Below are positions 32,754 through 42,241 of a stretch of 61,941 nt of DNA, one piece after another. The position numbers were made by a program, and so were the translations under genes. Below the pieces are notes generated by a model that was given only the letters and a program-made list of their open reading frames with translations, was not told where the DNA came from and ran no database searches. Source of the DNA: an uncultured Prevotella sp. (lineage in GTDB: Bacteria > Bacteroidota > Bacteroidia > Bacteroidales > Bacteroidaceae). The stretch covers positions 1 through 61,941 of the forward strand of contig USSF01000002.1 of assembly GCA_900557405.1 (NCBI GenBank), written 5' to 3'. The stretch's first letter is position 1. Each line of letters starts with the position of its first letter.

Positions 32754-35375
32754 CTAGAACTCCTGTCCCAGGATGAAGTGGAACTGCGAACCGCCCTTCT
32801 TGTAAGTGCTGCCGTTGAGTACTTTGTCGAATCCGTATGCCCAGTCGATACCCATGAGTCCGACCATCGGGAGATAGATGCGGATACCTACACCGGCAGA
32901 GCGCTTCATGTCGAACGGATTGAATTTCTTTGTATCGCTCCATGCGTTACCGGCTTCCAGGAAGGTGAGTCCGTAGATAGTGGTGTTGCCGAGCATGAAC
33001 GGATAGCGAAGCTCCATCGTGAAGCGGTCGTAGGCATAGCTGTTGTAGCCCACCGTACCGTTCTCGTAACCGCGCAGACCGATAGTTTCCTCTGCATAGC
33101 CTGATGAGTATCCGCTCATACCGTCACCTCCCACGTAGTAGGTTTCAAACGGCGACTTCTTGTGCTTGTTGTATGAACCCAGGAGTCCCATCTCGGCGCG
33201 TGTCATGAGCACAAGACATTTCTGTCCGTTTGTGAGCGCAGTATATGTGCGTGCCTTGAACTTCCACTTGTGGTATTCCACCCAACGGTATTTCTCCTGC
33301 TGCTCATCCTTGTAGTTAGGTGAGTTGCGGTCGGTGGCGAGGTGTGCGTAGTCCTTCTTCTGGAACTTCGACCATGGTGGAGTTACCGTAACAGAAGCGA
33401 GGAATTCGGAACCGCGACGTGGGAAGAGCTGGTTGTCGGTAGAGGTACGCGACAGGGAGAGACTGATGTTGAGGTTGTTGCAGTTACCGTCGCTGACGAT
33501 GAAATACTGCCAGTTCTTCAGCATATATCTCTGGTAAGAGAGTTCTGCCGACAGCTGGAAGTAGTCGTCAGGCCAGCGCAGACGCTTGCCCCATCCCACG
33601 GAAACTCCGAAGAGCTCCACATACTTGTCTGGGTCGAGATAGTTCTCGTAGTTATAGTTGTATGAACTTCCGTAACCATAGTAGTTATAGTAATAGTTGT
33701 TCATCAATGCCGAGTTGTAGTAGTTGCTGTTCACGTCGGTCTGCTTTGAGAAGTAGGCACCCACGGTGAACTGTATCGGTCGCTTGCCTCCGAACCAGTT
33801 TGTGGAGTATGAAGCGTTGTACGACTGATAGTATGAACCGTTGGTCTGCGCTCCGAGCGAGAGTGTCTCGCCGTCGCCGATAGGCATGATGCCGCGGTGC
33901 TCACGGTTCTTGTTGAAGAGGTTGCGCATGGAGAAATTGTTGAGCTTCAGTCCCACGCGTCCGATGACACCCGTCTGTCCCCAACCGAGCGAGAATTCCA
34001 CCTGGTCGTTAGACTTCTGCACGAGGTCCCAGTTGATGTCCACCGTACCGTCCTCATAGTTCGGCTGCACGTCAGGGTTCACCTGCTCCGGGTCGAAGTG
34101 TCCCATTGACGCAAGCTCACGTGCCGAACGCTGCAGGGCATCCTTCGAGAAGAGGTCGCCCGGCTTTGTGCGCAGCTCTCGGCGGATTACGTTCTCATAG
34201 AGACGTGTGTTACCGTTGATGCGCACGTGGTTGATATGCGCCTGCTGTCCCTCGTATATACGCATCTCCAGGTCGATGGAGTCTCCCACGATGTTCACTT
34301 CCGTAGGCTGCAGGTTATAGAAGAGGTAACCGTCGTTCCAGTAGTTGTTTCCCACGGCATCCTCGTCTTCGCTCAGTCGCTTGTTGAGCAGCTTCTGGTT
34401 GTAGACGTCGCCCTTCTTCATGCCGAGCACACGGCTGAGGTAGTCTGTGGAGAACACGGTGTTTCCCACCCACGTGATGTTGCGGATATAGTATTTCTTT
34501 CCTTCGTTTACCTTGATATATACGTTCACGTGCTTCGGGTCGTTTGTCCACACGCTGTCGTCGAGAATCTCGGCGTCGCGGTAGCCCAGCTCATAGTATT
34601 TGTCGATGAGCTTCTGCTTGCCTTCCTTGTAGCGCTCCGGTGTGAACTTGGTGGCCTTCATGAAGCTTGAGAGCTTGCCTGCCTCACGTATCTTGCCGAG
34701 TGCGCCTTTACTGAACAGTCCGCCCTTTATCTTCTTGTCTGTCAGTTCCTTGTTGCCTTCCAGTATAATATGGCGAATCTTGATTTTCTCCTTCTTGTCC
34801 ACGTCCACGTTGAGTATCACGTGGTTCTTGTTCGAGAGGTCGTCAATCTGCGAGATATTGATTTCGGCGTTGTTGAAGCCCTTGTCCTTGAAGTATTTTG
34901 CGGCGAGCGTCTTTGCCCTGTCAATCATGTTCGGCGTAATCTGACTGCCCTTGAGCAGTCCGAGCTTCGCCTCAAGGTCGCTCTTTTCCGACTTCTTCAC
35001 TCCCGTGTAGTTGATTACCGACACACGCGGACGTGTGGCGAGATAGAAGTGCAGATAAAGCTTGTCGCCCACGATGGAGTCTGCCGCCACCGTAACCTTG
35101 GAGAACAGTCCGTGGCGCCAATAGCGCTTCACGGCATCCGTTATCTCCTGTCCGGGCAGCGAAACCTCCTGTCCTACAGTGAGTCCGGAGATACCGGCAA
35201 GCATGTAGTCCTCATATCCCTCCACGCCCGACACGGCGATGCCGGCTATTACGCATTCCCTTGGCGATCCGGCGTAGGTTATATCTGGATTTACGATTTT
35301 CTCCTGTGCCATGGCTTCGGCCGAAAGGCATACGGCAGCCACGAACAGCAGCACTCTCTTTACAATCTTATTCAT
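32754..35375 (-). CDS. bamA: Outer membrane protein assembly factor BamA
   Basis: The central Omp85 protein that folds beta-barrels into the outer membrane. The 873-residue protein has a signal peptide (ends EAMAQ), about five POTRA domains (residues about 40-430; for example KKYYIRNITWVGNTVFSTDYL) and a C-terminal 16-strand barrel with the Omp85 motif near IGLRGYENGTVGY and a terminal FHFILGQEF. It lies between uppS and three skp genes, the usual Bacteroidetes order. Confidence 0.97.
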   Translation of the reverse strand: MNKIVKRVLLFVAAVCLSAEAMAQEKIVNPDITYAGSPRECVIAGIAVSGVEGYEDYMLAGISGLTVGQEVSLPGQEITDAVKRYWRHGLFSKVTVAADSIVGDKLYLHFYLATRPRVSVINYTGVKKSEKSDLEAKLGLLKGSQITPNMIDRAKTLAAKYFKDKGFNNAEINISQIDDLSNKNHVILNVDVDKKEKIKIRHIILEGNKELTDKKIKGGLFSKGALGKIREAGKLSSFMKATKFTPERYKEGKQKLIDKYYELGYRDAEILDDSVWTNDPKHVNVYIKVNEGKKYYIRNITWVGNTVFSTDYLSRVLGMKKGDVYNQKLLNKRLSEDEDAVGNNYWNDGYLFYNLQPTEVNIVGDSIDLEMRIYEGQQAHINHVRINGNTRLYENVIRRELRTKPGDLFSKDALQRSARELASMGHFDPEQVNPDVQPNYEDGTVDINWDLVQKSNDQVEFSLGWGQTGVIGRVGLKLNNFSMRNLFNKNREHRGIMPIGDGETLSLGAQTNGSYYQSYNASYSTNWFGGKRPIQFTVGAYFSKQTDVNSNYYNSALMNNYYYNYYGYGSSYNYNYENYLDPDKYVELFGVSVGWGKRLRWPDDYFQLSAELSYQRYMLKNWQYFIVSDGNCNNLNISLSLSRTSTDNQLFPRRGSEFLASVTVTPPWSKFQKKDYAHLATDRNSPNYKDEQQEKYRWVEYHKWKFKARTYTALTNGQKCLVLMTRAEMGLLGSYNKHKKSPFETYYVGGDGMSGYSSGYAEETIGLRGYENGTVGYNSYAYDRFTMELRYPFMLGNTTIYGLTFLEAGNAWSDTKKFNPFDMKRSAGVGIRIYLPMVGLMGIDWAYGFDKVLNGSTYKKGGSQFHFILGQEF

Positions 35376-35464
35376 CGTTTGTCTTTGATAATATATAAGT
35401 GATTCCCCTCGTCGTATATAATATATATATAATAAGGTAAGGGAACGGTTCCTTCAATCTCTTT

Positions 35465-36226
35465 TTACTTCACTTCCTCCTCCACTTGAGCCTCGGTCTT
35501 GCCGAAGCGCCTTTGTCTGTTCTGATAGCTCCAGATAGCCTTGTGCAGGTCATCCTCCCTGAAGTCGGGCCAGTAGGTGTCACAGAAATAGAGTTCGGAG
35601 TATGCAATCTGCCACAACAGATAGTTTGATATCCTCAGTTCGCCTCCGGTCCTGATAAGCAGGTCGGGGTCGGGCATGAAATGGGTGGTGAGGTTCTTGC
35701 TGATGAGTTCCTCGGTTATGTCCTCCTGCCGTATCTTCCCGTCGGCAAGCATACCGGCGATGTTCTTCACCGCCCTTGTGATTTCCCATCTTGCGGAGTA
35801 GCTCAGTGCGATGGTCATCGTCATGGCGGAGTTTGCCGCGGTGTGGTTGATGGTCTCCTGCAACTTCTGCTGCACCGCTTCGGGCAGACGGTCGATGTCG
35901 CCGATAACCTGGAATCTCACGTTGTTCTTCATGAACAGCTCGTCTTCGAGAGCCGTGAGCACGAGTCCCATGAGTGCCGCCACCTCGTCGGCGGGGCGGT
36001 TCCAGTTTTCTGTGGAGAAGGTGTATAGCGTGAGATATTTCACTCCGAGCCTTGTACACTCCGATGTGATTCTCCTCACGGTTTCCACTCCGGCCTGGTG
36101 TCCGTAGCTTCTTTCCTTTCCGCGTTCTGTCGCCCATCTTCCGTTGCCGTCCATAATCACGGCGATGTGTTCCGGGATGCGCGTCATATCCAGGTTTGCT
36201 GTTGAATTGTCAGTCATATTTGTCAC
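35465..36226 (-). CDS. uppS: Undecaprenyl diphosphate synthase
   Basis: A cis-prenyltransferase that makes the C55 lipid carrier for wall and O-antigen precursors. The 253-residue protein has [13 protein letters not shown] (about 19-31, catalytic Asp in MDGNG), [11 protein letters not shown] (about 43) and [20 protein letters not shown] (about 202-221). It overlaps the upstream DUF6089 gene by 17 bp, so their translation is probably linked. The ispG gene at 7.5 kb supplies the same isoprenoid pathway. Confidence 0.97.
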   Translation of the reverse strand: MTNMTDNSTANLDMTRIPEHIAVIMDGNGRWATERGKERSYGHQAGVETVRRITSECTRLGVKYLTLYTFSTENWNRPADEVAALMGLVLTALEDELFMKNNVRFQVIGDIDRLPEAVQQKLQETINHTAANSAMTMTIALSYSARWEITRAVKNIAGMLADGKIRQEDITEELISKNLTTHFMPDPDLLIRTGGELRISNYLLWQIAYSELYFCDTYWPDFREDDLHKAIWSYQNRQRRFGKTEAQVEEEVK

Positions 36227-36944
36227 TGTTGCATGTTCTACATTTCTGCATGAAGCTGTATGTGAGCGTCAGCTGCAGGGTTGAGTAGCAGTCGGTGTTC
36301 TTGAAGAGTCCGCTGCTTTTTATCATGTAGGGGTCTTTCACCCCGTCGAGTTCGTCGCTTAGCGAGAAGTGCATAGCCCATTCCAGTGCGAGGTTCACCC
36401 TCTTTCCGAGTTTGTATTTCACTCCCAGTCCCAGCGGGAAGTTTCCCGTGAACACGCCCTTTTCTTCCGTCTTGGCGTATGTCGCCCCGATGCCGAGGAA
36501 CACGAACGGTGTGAGCTTTTTCGCCCCGCGGTAGTCGCGCCCCGTGCCATACGGCCAGAAGTTGTATTCATAGAGCAGCGAGAGGTCCACAGCTGTATTG
36601 TTGAAGCTGTATGGCTCCTGCTGATAGTCGGGATAGTATGTGTCGAGCTTCTTCGAGTCGCCCTTCAGCTTGGCGTACATCAGGTTGAGCCTCAGGTCCA
36701 TATACGGGTTGAACACCCTTCTGAGCACTACCGCCGCACTTGGCTGCATGTTCTTCGTGATGCTCCCGTTGAAGTCGCCCTCGTATGCCGTCAGCCCCAG
36801 TCCGGCTCCAATCTCCATCTTGTATATCTCGTCTTCCTGGGCGGAGACGGGTAGGGAGACGAGCAGGAAAGCAATGACCCATCCTGCCCCTCCCATGGGG
36901 AGGAAACGCAGAAGTCTCGTGATATGTGGGGATGTTATGGGCAT
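36210..36944 (-). CDS. DUF6089 outer-membrane beta-barrel-like protein
   Basis: A 244-residue exported protein (signal ending PVSAQ) with alternating beta-strand pattern, for example [20 protein letters not shown] and [13 protein letters not shown], ending QLTLTYSFM plus a short Cys-containing tail. It fits the small porin-like DUF6089 family that precedes uppS in many Bacteroidetes. Its role is unknown. Confidence 0.82.
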   Translation of the reverse strand: MPITSPHITRLLRFLPMGGAGWVIAFLLVSLPVSAQEDEIYKMEIGAGLGLTAYEGDFNGSITKNMQPSAAVVLRRVFNPYMDLRLNLMYAKLKGDSKKLDTYYPDYQQEPYSFNNTAVDLSLLYEYNFWPYGTGRDYRGAKKLTPFVFLGIGATYAKTEEKGVFTGNFPLGLGVKYKLGKRVNLALEWAMHFSLSDELDGVKDPYMIKSSGLFKNTDCYSTLQLTLTYSFMQKCRTCNSDKYD

Positions 36945-36958
36945 ATTGTTTCTACCTT

Positions 36959-37002
36959 ATTATATTATGGGGACAGATTCGGATTATATTATGGGGACGG
37001 AT
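36959..37002. repeat. 20-bp direct repeat pair
   Basis: ATTATATTATGGGGACAGAT (36959-36978) recurs with one change at 36983-37002. It lies just upstream of the DUF6089 gene, where a promoter would be expected. Confidence 0.8.
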
Positions 37003-37068
37003 GGGGCAGCCCGGACAAACCCTGCTGAACCTACCGACCCGATCAGAACCTGACCAACCGGCACCTGC

Positions 37069-38562
37069 CTATTCGTTAAAAGCCTTCTGCTCCTGTTTCC
37101 AGCCGAGGCGGTTGATGCGCATCTTCCATGCCGTGCCGGTCTTTGCGCTTACTATCCATACGTGGTTTTCCTTGTCGGCCAGCATGGTGAGCGTGGCGGG
37201 GTCGATATCCTTAGGCATGTCGGCAGGCAGTGTGAACAGAGTGCTCTCCTTCCATGTCAGACCCTGGTCGCCGCTGCAGTAGAGCTTGGCGTAAGGACTG
37301 GCGGTGCTGCCATTCTGTCCTTCTCCGCCGATGGCGTAGAGCTTGCCGTCGAAATACATCACGGAGAGTCCCTTCATGTCGGGCAGTGCATACTGGCTTT
37401 CGCCGTCGTAGCTGTTCCATTTATATGAGTCCGTGGTCTCCGATGAGTCTTCTATCTTGCCCCATACGGCAGTTTTGCCGGTGCTTCCGCTTCCCATGAT
37501 AATCACGCGCTCCACGTCCTTGTTAGATTTCAGCGGCAGTGCGCATAGCGATATGTCCGTTGCCGGCAGGTTCTCCTTCGCGTCCTCGAGCGCTTCCTCT
37601 GTCCAGGTCTTGCCGTCGGCGGACGAAGCGATGCCGTTGTCGGTCAGTGCATAGAGTTTTCTGTAGCTTGCGCCGGCGAGCTGTTTAATGTTGTCGAGCC
37701 CTGTTGCCACCTGCTGCCAGTTCTGTGCGTCCTGTGCCTTGAAGAGCGTGCCCTGGTGGAGCAGATACATCCAACCGTTGAGTACGGCGATGTTCTTGTA
37801 TGATTCGGGGGAGAACACCTTGTTCATGTTTGAAACTGCGACAACCCACTGGGCGTTGTCGTCGTTGATGTTCTTCTTCCAGATTGTCGTCAGCGTTGTG
37901 CCGTCAGAGGCGGCAGTGTATACGTTGTCGCCCATTGTGTATGTCCTGGCGGCGGTGAATGTTGTCTGCTGTGCAGGGTCAAACATCTGCTGTCTGTGCC
38001 ATACGAATGAGTCGGGCAGCTGCTTGTGCACGTTTATCTTCACCTGGTAGCGGCGGTAGTATGTGCCGTCGGTGGAGAAGATGCGGAACTCCCTTGGCGT
38101 GGAGAAGTCGATGGAGTCAGCCGAGTTGTAGTAGTCGAGCGTGTCCTTGTCCGTCGGCTTCTTCTTCAGTCGGAGCAGCGTTATGATGCCCGAGTTCTTG
38201 CTGCTTATCGTGGTCATGGTCTTGCGGATGTCCGTTCCTGCGGGCAGCGAGTCGGTGTTCCAGATGGGGTGCATCTTCGTGGGGTTGCCGTTCTCGTCGG
38301 TGGCGTAAGCCAGCTGGTCGATGGTCATCTTGTATCCGCTGCATGCCACGGTGGTCACGCTGTCCGTGCCATCGGTGGTCTTCTTTATTGTGTCGCCGTT
38401 GTTGTATAGGTAATACCTGTTGAGTTTTCCGAGCGAGAATGAAGTTATCGCTCCGTCGCCGTAATATACGATATCTGAAGAACTGTCGTTATCGCTCAGA
38501 CATGATGCTATAGTCATCGCTCCTGCGAGAGCCAGTGCGACAGATAGGATTTTTATTTTCAT
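37069..38562 (-). CDS. DUF6242 lipoprotein with sialidase-like repeats
   Basis: A 497-residue lipoprotein with lipobox IASC (Cys21). The N-terminal 150 residues fit DUF6242 (DIVYYGDGAITSFSLGKLNR). The rest shows repeated blocks such as YALTDNGIASSADGKTWTEE and YCSGDQGLTWKESTLF, Asp-box-like patterns typical of beta-propeller exo-glycosidase folds. It may bind carbohydrate, but no catalytic motif is recognised. A -7 element lies 27 bp upstream. Confidence 0.82.
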   Translation of the reverse strand: MKIKILSVALALAGAMTIASCLSDNDSSSDIVYYGDGAITSFSLGKLNRYYLYNNGDTIKKTTDGTDSVTTVACSGYKMTIDQLAYATDENGNPTKMHPIWNTDSLPAGTDIRKTMTTISSKNSGIITLLRLKKKPTDKDTLDYYNSADSIDFSTPREFRIFSTDGTYYRRYQVKINVHKQLPDSFVWHRQQMFDPAQQTTFTAARTYTMGDNVYTAASDGTTLTTIWKKNINDDNAQWVVAVSNMNKVFSPESYKNIAVLNGWMYLLHQGTLFKAQDAQNWQQVATGLDNIKQLAGASYRKLYALTDNGIASSADGKTWTEEALEDAKENLPATDISLCALPLKSNKDVERVIIMGSGSTGKTAVWGKIEDSSETTDSYKWNSYDGESQYALPDMKGLSVMYFDGKLYAIGGEGQNGSTASPYAKLYCSGDQGLTWKESTLFTLPADMPKDIDPATLTMLADKENHVWIVSAKTGTAWKMRINRLGWKQEQKAFNE

Positions 38563-38588
38563 ATTCTACGTGTATGTGATTTTAGCTG

Positions 38589-38596
38589 CAAATTTA
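38589..38596 (-). promoter_or_regulatory. -7 element of the DUF6242 gene
   Basis: TAAATTTG on the minus strand, 27 bp before the start codon at 38562. No exact -33 match. Confidence 0.55.
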
Positions 38597-38919
38597 CTTA
38601 GAATATTCCGAAAATCCACCTTATAATATACTTTATTATCTTAAATAATATGTTTATTGGGATTTTTTTAGACGAATGATGCTTTCTTGCGGCGGAATTT
38701 TCACTTACCTCATCGTTTTTCAGATTTTTTATAGTTGGCTGATACAGAGGGTGTGTGCATGGTGGAATTAAGAATGAAGAATGAAGAATTGTCGGCTTCG
38801 CCGATTAAGAATTATAGAAACAACGTTCGGCGGCCGAAGGGAAAGCCAATGAAGAATGAAGAAACGAACTCTCCTTGTCTTCTCGTATCTTGTCATCTCG
38901 TCTGCTTCTAAAAAAATAA

Positions 38920-39018
38920 AAAAACTTTTTTTCTTTTCTTACCCTCACACCCTCACAATCCGGCTGGAAGCCCTGTGTTTATCGGGGTTTCAATGGTGAG
39001 GGTAAGTGTGAGGGCAAA
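38920..39018. repeat. Dispersed hairpin element, copy 2
   Basis: TTACCCTCACACCCTCACA (38939-38957) and ATGGTGAGGGTAAGTG (from 38993) match copy 1 at 13930, with the same T-rich 5' flank. The right end is shorter. The interior differs but again holds an inner hairpin (GAAGCCC/GGGGTTTC). Confidence 0.82.
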
Positions 39019-39154
39019 TCGAATGAAGATTTGTCGGCTTCACCGATTAATTCTTCATTCGTTGTACCTTGACAGGACAAATGGGATTTAAGACGGATTC
39101 GTTTTTTTGATTCTGTCTGCATATTAAATGATTCGTTAGAGGGAGATTAGTGTA

Positions 39155-39212
39155 TCAACTTAATATACGCAAATGTTTTTTTTCGAACACTAATCGCACG
39201 AATCTAACGAAT
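39155..39212. repeat. 58-bp direct repeat, copy 1
   Basis: Starts TCAACTTAATATACGC and ends CGCACGAATCTAACGAATC. The second copy at 39263-39320 matches over its full length with about nine differences. Confidence 0.85.
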
Positions 39213-39262
39213 CTTTTAGGTTGCGACCCGGTATGTATTCGTGGGATTCGGGAGATTCGTGG

Positions 39263-39320
39263 TCAACTTAACATACGCGAATATGTTTTTCGAACACGAA
39301 TCGCACGAATAACACGAATC
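39263..39320. repeat. 58-bp direct repeat, copy 2
   Basis: Starts TCAACTTAACATACGC and ends CGCACGAATAACACGAATC. A stretch rich in GATTCG lies between the two copies. Confidence 0.85.
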
Positions 39321-39715
39321 CTGCAAGTGCGTGGCACTTGCTTTCCTTTGGACAATAAACTCTAAATTGTATAATTGGCTTTCCCTCCGGCAGCTGATTC
39401 TTCATTCTTCATTCTTCATTCTCATTGGCTTTCCCTCCGGCAGCCGATTCTTCATTCTTCATTCTTCATTCTTCATTCTCATTGGCTTTCCCTCCGGCCG
39501 CCGAACGCTGTTTCTTAATTCTTTTCTCTTGATAATTATCGTTTGCAAGACTTAAACCAATATAGCTAATCTCCTCGTCAACTCATCAACTTGCTTACTC
39601 GTCTACTACCTATAATATATATTATCCGAAGTAGACGAGTAGACAAAGAATAACGACCCATTGGCACACTGAAGATTAAAAATAAGTAAAAAAAGAACAG
39701 TAATATTGGTTCAGA

Positions 39716-39747
39716 TTTGTGGCTTTCAGCTAATTTTAATACTTTTG
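39716..39747 (+). promoter_or_regulatory. Promoter of the TetR gene
   Basis: TTTG (39716-39719), a 20-bp spacer and TACTTTTG (39740-39747). The leader is about 125 nt. Confidence 0.75.
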
Positions 39748-39878
39748 CACACGTATACCGGTATGTGCAAGAGATAATGCCGTCATCGAACGGACTGCAC
39801 GCCGGATGACAAGGGATGCGGACGAGACCGGACGGTTACGACGCCAGAAGACGAAAACAAACAAAGAAAAGGATAATC

Positions 39879-40472
39879 ATGTCAATTTCCAAAACAAGAC
39901 AGAAGTTAGTGGACGTGGCACGCCAGCTGTTTGCAAGGAACGGACTGGAGAACACCACGATGAACGACATCGCCGTTGCCTCGGGCAAAGGACGGCGCAC
40001 GCTCTATACGTATTTCAAAAGCAAGGAGGACATATATTATGCTGTCATCGAGGGCGAACTGGAGCGTCTGTCGGACAAGCTGGACGAGGTTGCCGCCAAA
40101 AAGGTGAGACCACAGGACAAGATTATCGAACTTATCTACACGCATCTGAGCATGATAAAGGAGACGGTGGTGAGAAACGGCAATCTGCGTGCTGCCTTCT
40201 TCCGCAATATCTGGATGGTGGAGAAGGTGAGGAAGAACTTCGACGAGGACGAGATTGAACTCTTCCGCAAGGTCTACGAGGACGGCAAACGCGACGGGGA
40301 GTTCGACATCGACAACGTGGAGCTCGTTGCCGACATCACACACTATTGCATCAAGGGACTCGAAGTGCCGTATATCTGCGGCAGACTGGGCCACGGCATT
40401 ACGCCGGAGGCAAGCAAGCCGCTGGTGGCAAAGGTGGTGTATGGAGCGTTGGGGAAGATTACGAGTAAGTAG
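39879..40472 (+). CDS. TetR/AcrR-family transcriptional regulator
   Basis: A 197-residue repressor-type protein. The N-terminal helix-turn-helix (about residues 7-55) reads LVDVARQLFARNGLENTTMN then RRTLYTYFKSKEDIYYAVIE; the rest is an all-alpha ligand domain. The ATG at 39879 (MSISKTRQKL) is chosen over an Arg-rich 21-residue upstream extension. The next gene, fabG, makes a fatty-acid regulator plausible, but the effector and targets are unknown. Confidence 0.9.
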   Translation: MSISKTRQKLVDVARQLFARNGLENTTMNDIAVASGKGRRTLYTYFKSKEDIYYAVIEGELERLSDKLDEVAAKKVRPQDKIIELIYTHLSMIKETVVRNGNLRAAFFRNIWMVEKVRKNFDEDEIELFRKVYEDGKRDGEFDIDNVELVADITHYCIKGLEVPYICGRLGHGITPEASKPLVAKVVYGALGKITSK

Positions 40473-40474
40473 GG

Positions 40475-40652
40475 CAACCCACAAACCCACAAACCACAAA
40501 CCCATCCTGGCCCTCCCAAAGGACAACCCACCCTGGCCCTCCCAAAGGGAGGGAAGGAGAGGGATGGAAAGGATAGTTGAGAGGGAGAGAAAGAATGAAA
40601 GGATGGAAATATAAAAGGATTTTATTTTAGAATATAATAAAAAGGAAAGAAA
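40475..40652. repeat. Low-complexity gap with CCTGGCCCTCCCAAAGG repeat
   Basis: The 17-mer occurs at 40506-40522 and 40532-40548; the second copy runs into a CCCTCCC-AAA-GGGAGGG hairpin (40537-40553). CAAACCCA-type repeats lie upstream. No T-run follows, so it is a poor terminator. Confidence 0.65.
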
Positions 40653-41411
40653 ATGGGATTATTAACAGGTAAGACTGCGCTCATAACGGGTGCAGCACGC
40701 GGCATCGGTAAGGCCGTGGCAATGAAGTTCGCTCAGGAGGGCGCTAACATCGCATTCACAGACCTCGTATTGAACGACGACATGGCTGCCGGACTTGAGG
40801 CTACCCGCAAGGAGATTGAGGCCCTGGGCGTTACATGCCGTGCATACGCAGGTAATGCAGCCGACTTTGAGGAGACAGAGAAGACAGTAAAGCAGATACA
40901 TGCCGATTTCGGTTCAATCGACGTATTGGTGAACAACGCCGGTATCACTAAGGACGGACTTATGCTCCGCATGAGCGAGGCACAGTGGGACGCAGTGTTG
41001 AACGTGAACCTGAAGTCTGCATTCAACTTCATCCACGCTTGCTCACCAATCATGCTGCGCCAGCGTGGTGGTTCAATCATCAACATGGCTTCTGTAGTGG
41101 GTGTCCACGGCAACGCCGGACAGTGTAACTATGCTGCCTCAAAGGCTGGTATGATTGCCCTGGCAAAGAGTATCGCACAGGAGCTCGGTCCTAAGGGAGT
41201 ACGCGCCAATGCCGTTGCCCCTGGTTTCATCGAGACTGCCATGACAGCCCAGTTGCCTGAGGATATCCGCAAGGACTGGATGAAGAAGATTCCTCTGCGC
41301 CGCGGCGGTCAGACCGAGGACATCGCCAACGTTTGTCTGTTCCTGGCTTCCGACATGTCAAGCTACGTGAGCGGTCAGGTTATTCAGATCGACGGCGGTA
41401 TGAATATGTAA
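40653..41411 (+). CDS. fabG: 3-oxoacyl-[acyl-carrier-protein] reductase
   Basis: An NADPH-dependent short-chain dehydrogenase of fatty-acid elongation. The 252-residue protein has the Rossmann motif TGAARGIG (about 12-19), NNAG (about 94-97), the Ser-Tyr-Lys triad (MASVVGVHGNAGQCNYAASK, about 146-165) and the ending VSGQVIQIDGGMNM. Because the SDR family is broad, other oxidoreductase roles cannot be excluded, but length and motifs fit FabG well. Confidence 0.93.
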   Translation: MGLLTGKTALITGAARGIGKAVAMKFAQEGANIAFTDLVLNDDMAAGLEATRKEIEALGVTCRAYAGNAADFEETEKTVKQIHADFGSIDVLVNNAGITKDGLMLRMSEAQWDAVLNVNLKSAFNFIHACSPIMLRQRGGSIINMASVVGVHGNAGQCNYAASKAGMIALAKSIAQELGPKGVRANAVAPGFIETAMTAQLPEDIRKDWMKKIPLRRGGQTEDIANVCLFLASDMSSYVSGQVIQIDGGMNM

Positions 41412-41414
41412 ATA

Positions 41415-41550
41415 AATGAAGAATGAAGAATTAAAAATGAAGAATCTTAATTCTTAATTTCAAAAGATTCTAATTTAAACGATTCTTCATTTTTAATTCT
41501 TCATTCTTCATTTAAACGATTCTTCATTCTTCATTCTTAATTCTTCATTA
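41415..41550. repeat. ATTCTTC array with perfect 32-bp inverted arms
   Basis: 41415-41446 is the exact inverse complement of 41481-41512, with a 34-bp loop. More ATTCTTC units continue to about 41550, ending 5 bp before the next start codon. The array fills the whole fabG-RluA gap. Confidence 0.88.
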
Positions 41551-41554
41551 AAAA

Positions 41555-42220
41555 ATGATCGTAGTCTACGAAGACAACCACATAATCATCGTCAGCAAGA
41601 GCAGCGGCGAGATTGTACAGGGCGACAAGACGGGCGACAAACCGCTGTCGGACACCGTGAAGGAATACATCAAAGAGGCGTATGCCAAGCCGGGGAACGT
41701 GTTTCTCGGAGTGGTGCACAGGCTCGACCGGCCCGTGAGCGGACTGGTGGTATTTGCCCGCACGTCGAAGGCGCTGTCGAGACTCAACGACATGTTCCGC
41801 ACGGGCGACGTGCACAAGACATATTGGGCGCTGACAAAGAACCGTCCGGAGAATCCTGAGGGTACGATAGAGAGTTGGATTGTGAGGAACGAGAAGCAGA
41901 ACAAGAGCTACAGCTACGACCGCGAGAAACCCGGGGCGAAGAAAGCGATACTGAAATACAAGGTCATCGGTGAGTCGGACAACTACACGCTTATCGAGGT
42001 GAAGCTGCTCACCGGCCGCCATCACCAGATCCGCTGTCAGCTCGCCAGCATCGGCTGTCCGATAAAGGGCGACCTGAAATATGGCGCCAAGCGCAGCAAC
42101 CCCGACGGCAGCATTTCGCTGCTGGCACGTAGAGTGGAATTCACCCACCCCGTATCAAAGCAGCCCATCTGCGTAGAGGCTCCCCTACCCGACGCACCTG
42201 AGTGGCAGGCGTTCAAGTAG
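41555..42220 (+). CDS. Small RluA-family pseudouridine synthase
   Basis: A 221-residue catalytic-domain-only RluA protein: HRLDRPVSGLVVFARTSKAL (about 51-70, Asp catalytic) and LLTGRHHQIRCQLASIG (about 150). It lacks an S4 domain. The target uridine is unknown. It converges with the phosphohexomutase gene, leaving 21 bp between the stops. Confidence 0.93.
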   Translation: MIVVYEDNHIIIVSKSSGEIVQGDKTGDKPLSDTVKEYIKEAYAKPGNVFLGVVHRLDRPVSGLVVFARTSKALSRLNDMFRTGDVHKTYWALTKNRPENPEGTIESWIVRNEKQNKSYSYDREKPGAKKAILKYKVIGESDNYTLIEVKLLTGRHHQIRCQLASIGCPIKGDLKYGAKRSNPDGSISLLARRVEFTHPVSKQPICVEAPLPDAPEWQAFK

Positions 42221-42241
42221 AAGAACCTTAATGATATAGCT

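Larger units (their letters stand above)
38563..39878. repeat. Gene-free block of nested repeats
   Basis: No credible gene in about 1.3 kb. It contains ATTCTTC-type arrays in opposite orientations near 38770 and 39400-39480, four copies of a 24-25-bp element beginning ATTGGCTTTCCC (38826-38850 inverted; 39374-39397; 39424-39447; 39481-39505), one TTACCCTCAC hairpin element and a 58-bp direct repeat pair. The tetR promoter lies at its right end. Confidence 0.85.
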
